Of a stretch of 45,530 nt of DNA, positions 33,380 to 40,543 are shown one piece after another. This DNA is from JBBDKV01 sp040879165 (GTDB lineage: Bacteria; Patescibacteriota; Microgenomatia; UBA1400; PJMF01): contig JBBDKV010000005.1 of NCBI GenBank assembly GCA_040879165.1, forward strand, positions 1-45,530, in the 5' to 3' direction. Positions within the stretch are counted from its first letter, which is position 1. The number at the start of each line of letters is the position of its first letter. A program made the position numbers and the translations under genes. The notes beneath the pieces were generated by a model. The model searched no databases, was not told the origin of the DNA, and saw only the letters and a list, made by a program, of their open reading frames with translations.

Positions 33380-35007
33380 AAGGCTTGTTCGTCAATATCT
33401 GTTTGTTCAGAGTAATTTTCTTTTATCAAATTTTCGACATTTTCGGCTTGATCACCCTCTCCAAATAAGCCAAATTCAATGGTGTTTACTTTGAAAATCA
33501 TGTAGCAGCTATCGACCATTTCTGGATTAATAGTGACACCATTTGTAAATGCTTCTGCATAGTCTGCATCAGTGAAAGCATAGTCTTGACATAAACGAAC
33601 TGTGGATAGCTGTCCTTCTCCGAGACTTCTCAGTTCGTCGTCAAAGACAGGGTCTTTGAAAATTCTGCTGTTGAATATATGACCTTCTCTAACCATGTAG
33701 GCATTTTCTTGAAATTGTTCATCCATTTGCGCGAGCGAAACCCCAGTTTCGTCACCTTGAATTGAGTCAGCGCGAATTTCAGCCCCGGCTTGTTCCATAG
33801 TAATCTCACCGGATTGTAATCGGGCGTAGAGGTTGTCCATCTTTGCTTTAGCTGCAGTTTTTGCTTCCTCTAAAGGTATTTCAGGAGCTACTTGATTGTG
33901 AAAGTAAATGCTGATTGCTTCAAAATCGACTCTCTTTTCAAACTGATCAGCGAATTGTTCGCGCAGATCAGCCAGCGTTTCATACCGTAGCAGCGTGTCC
34001 TTACTCGAATTGTTGTAGATAGTATCATCTAGAGTTAGCAGGTTTTGTGCTTCGGCTTCTTGCAGTATGCCGGAGTTAGTAATTAAGCGGTCAAGCACGG
34101 AATTGAGCGTGCTGTCCTGGGGAGAAATTTGATTTGGTTGGATGTATGCCTCAAGTTCGTAGAGGGCAAAGAGTGCGTTAAGATCGCAGCCGTAGAGTGT
34201 TTCAGAGCCAACTGTCATGATTGGAGCGTGACAATCATAGCGAGCACCAGCTGATTGAGCAAAAGCGACGTAATCAATCCAAGAACTGTCTTCTCTTTCA
34301 ATAAAACTTTCCCAGGTGTCATTAAACCTTGCCCATTCAGCACTGCTGCGGTCAATCTCGGTGTCAGTCACTTCTTCTGAGGCGGCTTGCTGGCGAACGT
34401 CTTGGTTTTGCTGCGTGAGATAAAATCCTGCGCCTCCACCCGCAACAACCAGAAAAAGAACAACCGCAGCTATAATGGTGTTGCGAGGACCCTTCTTCTT
34501 TTTTGGCGTATTGTTGGAGCCTGAAGTATTACTTGCGTCCGCACCCGTTGGCGAAGTGGTAATCACAGGTGAAACAGTTGGTGCAGCTTGGAGTGAATCC
34601 GTAGCTTGTGATTGTTCAGGTGTGTGTTGCCCAACTTTTTTGGCTAAATCATCAGAAAAATCACCAGCTTGACCATGTGGTTGGGCGCCTGGCGTATGAA
34701 TTGCTCCTGGGTCTTGCGAAGGCGAATCTGAAGATGGCGGAGTAGCGGCTGCTGTGTCACCAGTCATTGTGGACGTAGGCGTGGTGGGCGTAGGTGTGGT
34801 CGTGTTGGGCGATGTCGGGGTGGGCGTAGGCGACGACTCCGCTGTGGGTGGTGCAGTAGTGGGGAATTGCGGGGCCGTGGGAGGAGTGGTTGGGTTTGAT
34901 TGTGCAGTGGTAGTAGCAGGCGCAGATCCAGGTTGCGGCGTGGCAGAAGGTGTGGTCTTGGGCTGCTGATGGTTTGGTATGGCGTTAATCATAAGTATGA
35001 AAGGCAT
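33376..35007 (-). CDS. Anchored protein with a disordered Thr/Pro-rich N terminus, possible PPIase-like domain
   Basis: A 543-residue protein. About 170 Pro/Thr/Ser-rich residues come first, then KKKKGPRN and a membrane segment (about 176-197), so the Thr/Pro region is cytoplasmic. The extracytoplasmic part (200-543) is helical. A helical bundle (DLREQFADQFEKRV, EEAKTAAKAKMDNLY) leads into DPVFDDELRSLGEGQLSTVRL and YMIFKV, which recall the end of a parvulin/PpiC domain with its key residues poorly conserved. A chaperone for the following secreted proteins is a low-confidence idea. A second Met, at residue 6, is an alternative start. It is the first gene of the surface operon. Confidence 0.6.
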   Translation of the reverse strand: MPFILMINAIPNHQQPKTTPSATPQPGSAPATTTAQSNPTTPPTAPQFPTTAPPTAESSPTPTPTSPNTTTPTPTTPTSTMTGDTAAATPPSSDSPSQDPGAIHTPGAQPHGQAGDFSDDLAKKVGQHTPEQSQATDSLQAAPTVSPVITTSPTGADASNTSGSNNTPKKKKGPRNTIIAAVVLFLVVAGGGAGFYLTQQNQDVRQQAASEEVTDTEIDRSSAEWARFNDTWESFIEREDSSWIDYVAFAQSAGARYDCHAPIMTVGSETLYGCDLNALFALYELEAYIQPNQISPQDSTLNSVLDRLITNSGILQEAEAQNLLTLDDTIYNNSSKDTLLRYETLADLREQFADQFEKRVDFEAISIYFHNQVAPEIPLEEAKTAAKAKMDNLYARLQSGEITMEQAGAEIRADSIQGDETGVSLAQMDEQFQENAYMVREGHIFNSRIFKDPVFDDELRSLGEGQLSTVRLCQDYAFTDADYAEAFTNGVTINPEMVDSCYMIFKVNTIEFGLFGEGDQAENVENLIKENYSEQTDIDEQAL

Positions 35008-35051
35008 CTATTGAATGGCAAAAAAATGCCACCAAAAAATGGCTTACTTCC

Positions 35052-35081
35052 AGAATACCGAGGTCTTAGTAGCTACGTCAA
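35052..35081 (-). promoter_or_regulatory. Promoter of the surface-protein operon
   Basis: Read on the minus strand: TTGACG (35081-35076), an 18-nt spacer and TATTCT (35057-35052). It points at the start of the 35007 gene, about 45 nt downstream. It is the best -35/-10 pair on this strand in the window. Confidence 0.5.
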
Positions 35082-35171
35082 TAGGAGAAACCAACGGGTG
35101 AGTCAAACAAGATCAAACAAAAAGTCAGCATACCGCTTGAATAGAATCCGCTTTTTATTCTTATACAAGTC

Positions 35172-35180
35172 TGGTATACT
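35172..35180 (+). promoter_or_regulatory. Extended -10 promoter for the S1 gene
   Basis: TGGTATACT (TG-N-TATACT, 35172-35180) is 66 bp before the S1 start and diverges from the surface-operon promoter. A GAAAGGAG sequence at 35196-35203 follows but is far from every S1 Met, so its role is unclear. Confidence 0.5.
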
Positions 35181-35246
35181 TCACCCACTCAAAATGAAAG
35201 GAGTTTGTAGACACTGGCAAGCATGCAGATGTCTAAAGTATTTATT

Positions 35247-36587
35247 ATGTCGACCAAAAAAGCAACACAAGCAGAAACAAAAAAAGAGGTTAAAGAATCA
35301 CCTGCAAAATCTTCAAAAACAAAAAAAGAAGTAGCAGATACCAAAACATCAGTCCAAAAATCCTCAGAAACCAAAGCAGCAAAAGAAACCAAAATAGCAA
35401 AACCCAAAGCAGAAACTCAAGAAGCTGTTAAGAAAGATAGCAAAAAAACTGTGCAGTCGAAAGCAAAATCTGACTCTAAAACTGAGGCGGGGAAATCCAA
35501 AAAACCTCAGACAATGGCAGGTTTGATGGAACAACTCGATGCTAGTTTTACTATTCATCAGCGTGGTAAACCAGTCACTGGAATCATTACACAAGTAACT
35601 AACAAGTCGTTGGTAATTGATACTGGCGGCAAAACTGAAGGTCTGGTCACTGATAAGGAATTTGATTTTGCTCAGGATTACATTAAAAATCTCAATGTTG
35701 GCGACTCTATCGAAGCGCAAGTCATTTCAGAAGAAAACAACCAAGGTCAGGTACTCTTGTCGCTCAAGCAAGCTGCATCAGATGCGCGTTGGGATTTCTT
35801 CACTAAAGCAATGGACAAAGATGAAGTGCTCGACGCCAAAGGCATTGATGTCAATAAGGGTGGTCTGATTGTGTTGGTTAATGGCGTGAGGGGTTTCGTG
35901 CCTTCAAGTCAATTCGGCAAGGACTTGGTCGGCAAGTTTCAACAGCTTAAAGGTGCAAGTCTGAAAGTTAAGGCTATTGAGGTCGATCGTGAAAAAAATC
36001 GACTTATTTTCTCTGAGCGTCATGTTTCTGAAGCTGACGAAATTGCTCAAAAATCACAGGCACTTGACTCGGTGACAGTCAATGAGGTGTATGAAGGCGT
36101 AGTTTCAGGCGTGATGCCTTTTGGCTTGTTTGTAACCGTTGAAGTACCTTTAGTAGGAGAAAAAGAAGGCTCAGGTCAGGTTGAGGGCTTAGTTCACATC
36201 TCAGAAATTTCTTGGGAGAAGGTAACGCACCCTCGAGATTACCACGCAGTTGGGGATCGTTTGAAGGTGCGAGTGCTCGGTCTTGATGAGCGTACTGGCA
36301 AGTTGAACTTATCTATTAAGCAGCTCAGCGACGATCCTTGGGTGAGTATTGAAGATCGCTATGAAGTTGGCACGAGTGTTTCTGGCACTGTTTCCCGCAT
36401 CGAGCCATTTGGTGTTTTTGTTAACGTCGAAGCTGGTGTGGATGGCTTGATTCATTCTAGTAAACTTGAGAATGATGCTAAATTGACCAAGGGCGAAGCT
36501 ATTACGGTTAACGTAGAAAATGTTGACTCACAGCAGCGGCGCATGAGTTTGAGTCTTGTCAGCAGCGATCTGCCTATCTATAAGTAA
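35247..36587 (+). CDS. rpsA: 30S ribosomal protein S1-like, four S1 domains
   Basis: Binds mRNA and aids its recruitment to the 30S subunit. The N-terminal 90 residues are an unusual Lys/Ala/Thr/Ser-rich, coiled-coil-like extension. Four S1 (OB-fold) repeats follow: about 95-165 (GKPVTGIITQVTNKSLVI), 175-255, 265-360 (NEVYEGVVSGVMPFGLFVTV) and 365-440 (VSGTVSRIEPFGVFVNVEAGVDGLIH). E. coli has six repeats, other phyla fewer. I prefer the start MSTKK at 35247; Met codons at 35223 and 35229 are possible, and none has a well-placed Shine-Dalgarno, as is common for rpsA. The promoter lies at 35172. Confidence 0.9.
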   Translation: MSTKKATQAETKKEVKESPAKSSKTKKEVADTKTSVQKSSETKAAKETKIAKPKAETQEAVKKDSKKTVQSKAKSDSKTEAGKSKKPQTMAGLMEQLDASFTIHQRGKPVTGIITQVTNKSLVIDTGGKTEGLVTDKEFDFAQDYIKNLNVGDSIEAQVISEENNQGQVLLSLKQAASDARWDFFTKAMDKDEVLDAKGIDVNKGGLIVLVNGVRGFVPSSQFGKDLVGKFQQLKGASLKVKAIEVDREKNRLIFSERHVSEADEIAQKSQALDSVTVNEVYEGVVSGVMPFGLFVTVEVPLVGEKEGSGQVEGLVHISEISWEKVTHPRDYHAVGDRLKVRVLGLDERTGKLNLSIKQLSDDPWVSIEDRYEVGTSVSGTVSRIEPFGVFVNVEAGVDGLIHSSKLENDAKLTKGEAITVNVENVDSQQRRMSLSLVSSDLPIYK

Positions 36588-36719
36588 GCAGCTCATACAG
36601 CAAGCAGCTCATACAGCAAGCAGCTGATAATAAGTGGACAGCTGGCAGTATGTAGACAGCCAACAACAAGCAGGCAGCTAGCAGCGCGAACGAAGTTTTC
36701 AGCAAGTAGCAAAGGAGTC
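36586..36719 (+). repeat. CAGC-rich repeat region between the S1 gene and the next
   Basis: The 16-mer AAGCAGCTCATACAGC occurs at 36586-36601 and 36602-36617, then a third copy degenerates after AAGCAGCT (36618). CAGC-rich degenerate copies run to about 36695. The repeat begins at the S1 stop codon. AAAGGAG at 36711-36717 is the ribosome site of the next gene. Confidence 0.7.
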
Positions 36720-36724
36720 GGCGT

Positions 36725-37054
36725 ATGTCAAAGCAACGAGTTATTGTCACTGATGATCATGTATTGATAGATATGGATTTGATTTTTGCCGCAATTGAGC
36801 AAGCGGACGGCGACTGGGAAAAAGTTGAGAAAGACATGGCTGCTTACCTTAATCTTGTCAAAGCAATGGTTGAAGACGTCGATCGACAAAAGACAGCTAC
36901 TGAGCGAATGATTGTGAGTGACGATCAGCTTTTAGTTGATATGCAGTTGTTATTCAAGGCAATTCGAGAAACTGAAGGCGACTGGGAAAAAGTTCGCGAA
37001 GACATGGAAGCCTATTTAGACTCCGTCACTCAACTGGTTGTTGCAGCCAATTAA
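36725..37054 (+). CDS. Small protein made of two copies of a 41-residue unit
   Basis: A 109-residue acidic, helical protein with a clear internal duplication. Residues 5-45 (RVIVTDDHVLIDMDLIFAAI, then GDWEKVEKDMAAYL) and 61-101 (RMIVSDDQLLVDMQLLFKAI, then GDWEKVREDMEAYL) align without gaps, period 56. GDWEKV and DM-AYL are the most conserved parts. No known family comes to mind and no signal or membrane segment exists. AAAGGAG 8 nt upstream gives a good start. It could be a small dimerisation or scaffold module. Confidence 0.75.
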   Translation: MSKQRVIVTDDHVLIDMDLIFAAIEQADGDWEKVEKDMAAYLNLVKAMVEDVDRQKTATERMIVSDDQLLVDMQLLFKAIRETEGDWEKVREDMEAYLDSVTQLVVAAN

Positions 37055-37109
37055 GCACTCAATTTACTTGCTTTTCCACATGATTAGAATGTCAAAATTG
37101 CTTGATTCA

Positions 37110-37118
37110 TGCTATAAT
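37110..37118 (+). promoter_or_regulatory. Extended -10 promoter upstream of the 37222 gene
   Basis: TGCTATAAT (37110-37118) is a strong extended -10, 104 bp before the ATG at 37222. The transcript would carry a leader of about 95 nt with no fold that I recognise. Confidence 0.55.
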
Positions 37119-37221
37119 ATGGAGAACTGATAGCAATCTTTCAAAGTGGATAATTAGTCCGCGAAATTGATGCACACCGGTTCAATGTAGTTTCTTCTTG
37201 CCCGCACTAAAAGGATGTTTT

Positions 37222-37827
37222 ATGTCATATGTAATTACTTGTGGTGATGAGGGAGTGCAGATTAACGAAGGCACGCGTCTTGGTGTTGTCGGCTCTGGTT
37301 TCAAGCTCGATGGTTTTTCACCGGTTGTCAAAGCAATGAAAAAAGTTTTTGGCGAGGCAATTGCTATTGCAGCCAGTGAAGAGAATGATTGGATTAAAAA
37401 ACAACTTGATCTTAAAAATTGGGAACAGGTTAATGCAAGTGCTCAACAGCACGTTGAGGCAGTAGCAGACGCGGAAGGCTTATTGTATGCGGGCTACTTG
37501 CCATTTGCCGATCCTCGACAATTGAAGCATGAAGTTAAAGGACACATGGTTCGTCCTCACAAAGTGCATATTGCCAACACGCTGTCCTTTACTTGTGGCG
37601 GTGGGGAGCAGACGTATCACTTGGGTCGATTTGTGATCAGTGCTGATTGGATAGCTGAGTCTGATGAAAAAGTGGTGAAGAAGGTACTGAAGGCACAAGT
37701 AGACTTTTATCAACAATTGATTGGCGACACCAAGTTACAGCGAGAAGTTGAGCTGGATGGAGAATTGGGTAGCGAGGTCGCTGAGAAAAATAAAGCGATT
37801 CTGGTCAAGCTTGGTTTTATCAAATAA
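37222..37827 (+). CDS. Hypothetical soluble protein
   Basis: A 201-residue protein. It starts MSYVITCGDEGVQINEGTRL and has a Gly-rich turn (LGVVGSGFKLDGF), then alternating helices and strands. THe central part has EVKGHMVRPHKVHIAN, with His residues that could bind metal, and a FTCGGGEQTYHLG segment. No signal, membrane span or known motif. The start at 37222 follows AAGGATG, which can serve as ribosome site; the in-frame CTG-rich upstream portion was excluded. Function is unknown. Confidence 0.65.
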   Translation: MSYVITCGDEGVQINEGTRLGVVGSGFKLDGFSPVVKAMKKVFGEAIAIAASEENDWIKKQLDLKNWEQVNASAQQHVEAVADAEGLLYAGYLPFADPRQLKHEVKGHMVRPHKVHIANTLSFTCGGGEQTYHLGRFVISADWIAESDEKVVKKVLKAQVDFYQQLIGDTKLQREVELDGELGSEVAEKNKAILVKLGFIK

Positions 37828-37851
37828 TTTTTTCCTATAACAAATTACTGC

Positions 37852-37879
37852 TTGTCTTCGACTCTGACAGGCATATAAT
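37852..37879 (+). promoter_or_regulatory. Promoter for the antiporter region
   Basis: TTGTCT (37852-37857), 16-nt spacer, TATAAT (37874-37879). It would give a leader of about 185 nt before the antiporter gene. Confidence 0.5.
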
Positions 37880-37984
37880 CTTTTCTGTCACTCAAAAAAG
37901 CAAGAAAATAATTGTTCGAATCTACTGTCATGTAGTCGCCGATACGTCATATGGTAGACTGGGGTGTCGTTGTCGTTTGTAAGG

Positions 37985-38033
37985 GTATGCGATAGTGATC
38001 ATACGCATACAATATGTATGATTGTGATATACT
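37985..38033 (+). promoter_or_regulatory. Inverted repeat and second promoter of the antiporter gene
   Basis: GTATGCG (37985-37991) and CGCATAC (38004-38010) form a 7-bp inverted repeat with a 12-nt spacer. TGATATACT (38025-38033) is an extended -10, 40 bp before the ATG. The repeat sits where a repressor or activator could act. Confidence 0.4.
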
Positions 38034-38072
38034 ACCGCCTTGTGCTTAAAGCGAAAAAACAAAAGTAACTAT

Positions 38073-39449
38073 ATGAAGCGCCGACTCTGGCCTCTCATCG
38101 CGTATCTTTCAGCCGTAATCTGGTTTCTGCCAGCACAAATTGGTGCAGCCGGTGGCGGTTCTGAAGAGTTAGCTCCGTTACTGTTGATTATTGCCACTAT
38201 TTTAATTGGGGCCAAAATTTTTCATATTATTGAGCGCGCCAAACAACCGCAAGTTGTTGGTGAGTTGATTGCTGGAATTGTGCTCGGCAACTTGACTCTT
38301 TTTGGTTTTACCGCAATTGGTCACTACTCGCAGCACGAGATTATTCAATTTCTGGCTGAATTTGGAGTAATTATTCTGCTGTTTCAAATTGGTCTGGAAT
38401 CAAATGTTCATGAGTTGCGCAAAGCTGGCTCAAAGTCATTAGTTGTTGCGCTGATTGGAGCATTTTTACCGTTTATACTTGGGGCATTTGTCGTAGGACC
38501 AGTATTACTTGGTTCAGAACCATTTATTACCCATTTATTTTTAGGTGCGTCATTGGCAGCTACTTCGGTGGGTATTGCTGCCAGAATTTTCAAGGACTTG
38601 GGCATGTTGCGCAGTAAAGCTGCCACCATAGTGATTGGTGCGGCAGTTATTGATGACTTGTTGGCATTGGTGATTCTGGCAGTTGTGTCTGCGCTGGCCA
38701 GTGGTGCAAACGTGACAGTGCTGTCTGTTGGTCTGATTATGGGAAAGTCGCTTGGATTCTTAGTTGGCAGTGTTTTGATAGGTCAGTTGATTGCGCCATG
38801 GTTTAGCAAGGTATTTGCCTACATTTCTACTGGCAGTGGAACCAAGTTTACGGTGGCTATTAGTTTTAGTTTAATTTTTGCGGCATTTGCCAAGATTATT
38901 GGTTTAGAGCCAATTATTGGTGCCTTTGCAGCTGGCTTGGTGCTTGATCCAGTGCATTTTAAATTCTTTAAAGATCCAGCAATTGTCAGTACAGTTCGGG
39001 CAGAGGTTGCTACTATTTCCAAAAAGAAAAAGCAAGTGGTTGAACAGCTACTTGATGAATATGCTCATCGCAGTTTAGAAGATACTTTTGAGCAAATTGC
39101 TTTATTTTTTGTACCAATTTTCTTTGTTGTGACAGGAATGGGTGTTAGTTTAGAGGCGCTGTTTGATGTGAGAACGCTGTTTTTGGCAGTGATTGTATCG
39201 GCGGTCGCATTTATTGGTAAATTTGCTGCCGGCATGTTTCTTACGGGGCCAGATCGAAAGACAGTTGGGTACGCAATGGTGCCGCGCGGTGAGGTGGGTT
39301 TGATTTTTGCGGCAGTTGGTCGAGGTTTAGGAGTGATAAGTGATGAAATTTTTTCTCTGATTGTGGCGGTGGTCTTGATTACCACGATCGTTGGTCCGTT
39401 TCTCTTGGATCGGCATTTGCGGTCACTAAAAGAGGCGGAGGTCGCCTAG
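38073..39449 (+). CDS. CPA2-family cation/proton antiporter (KefB/NapA type)
   Basis: A 458-residue membrane protein with about 12-13 helices. The family's core is visible: QPQVVGELIAGIVLGN, a long Na+/H+ exchanger domain with VIDDLLALVILAVVS (the Asp pair of the ion site is V-I-D-D) and MVPRGEVGLIFA near the end. Residues 310-325 form a cytoplasmic Lys-rich loop. No RCK/TrkA-N domain is attached. Na+ or K+ exchange for H+ is expected, but the ion is not certain. The start at 38073 (MKRRLW) precedes a signal-like helix; a TTG 33 nt upstream is less likely. Confidence 0.88.
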   Translation: MKRRLWPLIAYLSAVIWFLPAQIGAAGGGSEELAPLLLIIATILIGAKIFHIIERAKQPQVVGELIAGIVLGNLTLFGFTAIGHYSQHEIIQFLAEFGVIILLFQIGLESNVHELRKAGSKSLVVALIGAFLPFILGAFVVGPVLLGSEPFITHLFLGASLAATSVGIAARIFKDLGMLRSKAATIVIGAAVIDDLLALVILAVVSALASGANVTVLSVGLIMGKSLGFLVGSVLIGQLIAPWFSKVFAYISTGSGTKFTVAISFSLIFAAFAKIIGLEPIIGAFAAGLVLDPVHFKFFKDPAIVSTVRAEVATISKKKKQVVEQLLDEYAHRSLEDTFEQIALFFVPIFFVVTGMGVSLEALFDVRTLFLAVIVSAVAFIGKFAAGMFLTGPDRKTVGYAMVPRGEVGLIFAAVGRGLGVISDEIFSLIVAVVLITTIVGPFLLDRHLRSLKEAEVA

Positions 39450-39472
39450 TTGAGCTTATGCTAGATTGAATT

Positions 39473-40423
39473 ATGTTGTTGTATTTTCTTTTTCTGATTG
39501 GATTTTTATTGCTTATTAAAGGTGCTGATTTTTTAATTAGTGGTGCTTCAGTGATTGGTAAGCGGCTTGGCGTGTCCAGTCTGATAATCGGTTTGACAGT
39601 AGTTGCTTTTGGTACGTCGTTGCCAGAAATGGTTGTCAACGTGTTTGCCAGCTTGAGAGGTAGTAGTGACTTGGTGGTGGGAAATATCTTGGGAAGTAAT
39701 ATTTCCAATACCTTACTCATTCTGGGTGTGTCGGCATTAATTTTTCCCTTAAAAGCGCAGAAAAAAATTATTTGGCGAGAGATTCCTTATGGAGTGTTGG
39801 CGGTATTAGTAGTCGGCGCACTGGCTGCTGATGCCTTTCTTGATGGTGCTGGAGTTTCTCAGTTGGGACGCGGCGATGGCTTTGCATTATTGAGTCTATT
39901 CAGCATCTTTTTGTACGCTATGTTTAGTGGTGGTGCAGAAAGCATTAAAGAGGAGGTAGCGGGGGAATTTTCTGTATGGAGGGCTGCGGTGTATGTAGTA
40001 GTTGGCATGGCAGCTTTGACACTGGGTGGTAAATGGATCGTAGATGGGGCAGTTGAGATAGCTCGACAAATTGGCTTATCAGAAACGATGATAGGTCTGA
40101 CCATTGTGGCTTTTGGAACTTCATTGCCAGAATTAGCAACTTCTGCCACAGCCGCTTACAAGCGACAAATTGCTATTGCGATAGGCAATGTTGTTGGGTC
40201 AAATATTTTTAATCTCTTGCTGGTGCTTGGTGTTAACGCGGTGATTGCGCCGGTGGTTTTTGAAGCCGAACATTTTGCTGATTGGGCGATTACTCTAGTG
40301 ACGGCATTGCTTTTGTTTTTAATTATGTTTGTGGGCAAGCGGCACGTTCTGCAGCGTTGGCAGGGCGGCATTTTTGTGGGCATGTATGTTGTGTATATAG
40401 TGACACGGGTAGTGTTGAGTTGA
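39473..40423 (+). CDS. Calcium/sodium antiporter (CaCA family, YrbG-like)
   Basis: A 316-residue protein with about ten helices in two homologous halves. The alpha repeats are VAFGTSLPEMVVN with GNILGSNISN and VAFGTSLPELATS with GNVVGSNIFN; the GTSLPE Glu residues bind Ca2+. A polar loop with AGEFSVWRA lies between the halves. It follows the CPA2 antiporter by 23 bp on the same strand, which suggests a common ion-homeostasis unit. Confidence 0.9.
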   Translation: MLLYFLFLIGFLLLIKGADFLISGASVIGKRLGVSSLIIGLTVVAFGTSLPEMVVNVFASLRGSSDLVVGNILGSNISNTLLILGVSALIFPLKAQKKIIWREIPYGVLAVLVVGALAADAFLDGAGVSQLGRGDGFALLSLFSIFLYAMFSGGAESIKEEVAGEFSVWRAAVYVVVGMAALTLGGKWIVDGAVEIARQIGLSETMIGLTIVAFGTSLPELATSATAAYKRQIAIAIGNVVGSNIFNLLLVLGVNAVIAPVVFEAEHFADWAITLVTALLLFLIMFVGKRHVLQRWQGGIFVGMYVVYIVTRVVLS

Positions 40424-40528
40424 GGCTTGGTTTGATAGTGGCCTGAGTGGTGTTGGGTTGATGTTTGATTTTGTTGTGACCTGGTCGGTATTGAACCTCA
40501 ATTTTGATTTCATTGTCTGCTGTATCTT

Positions 40529-40537
40529 TGCTACACT
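40529..40537 (+). promoter_or_regulatory. Extended -10 element for a leaderless acyl-CoA synthetase transcript
   Basis: TGCTACACT (40529-40537) ends 6 nt before the ATG at 40544. It is identical in sequence and spacing to the element before the ligase at 6192. No ribosome site is present. Confidence 0.45.
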
Positions 40538-40543
40538 AGTGGC

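Noticed and set aside
34750..34970. GTGGGCGTAGG-type repeats
   Set aside because: They encode the Thr/Pro-rich N terminus of the 33376-35007 protein on the minus strand.
34900..35334. 144-codon + frame across the S1 start
   Set aside because: It runs out of frame through the S1 Lys-rich region and has an unlikely composition.
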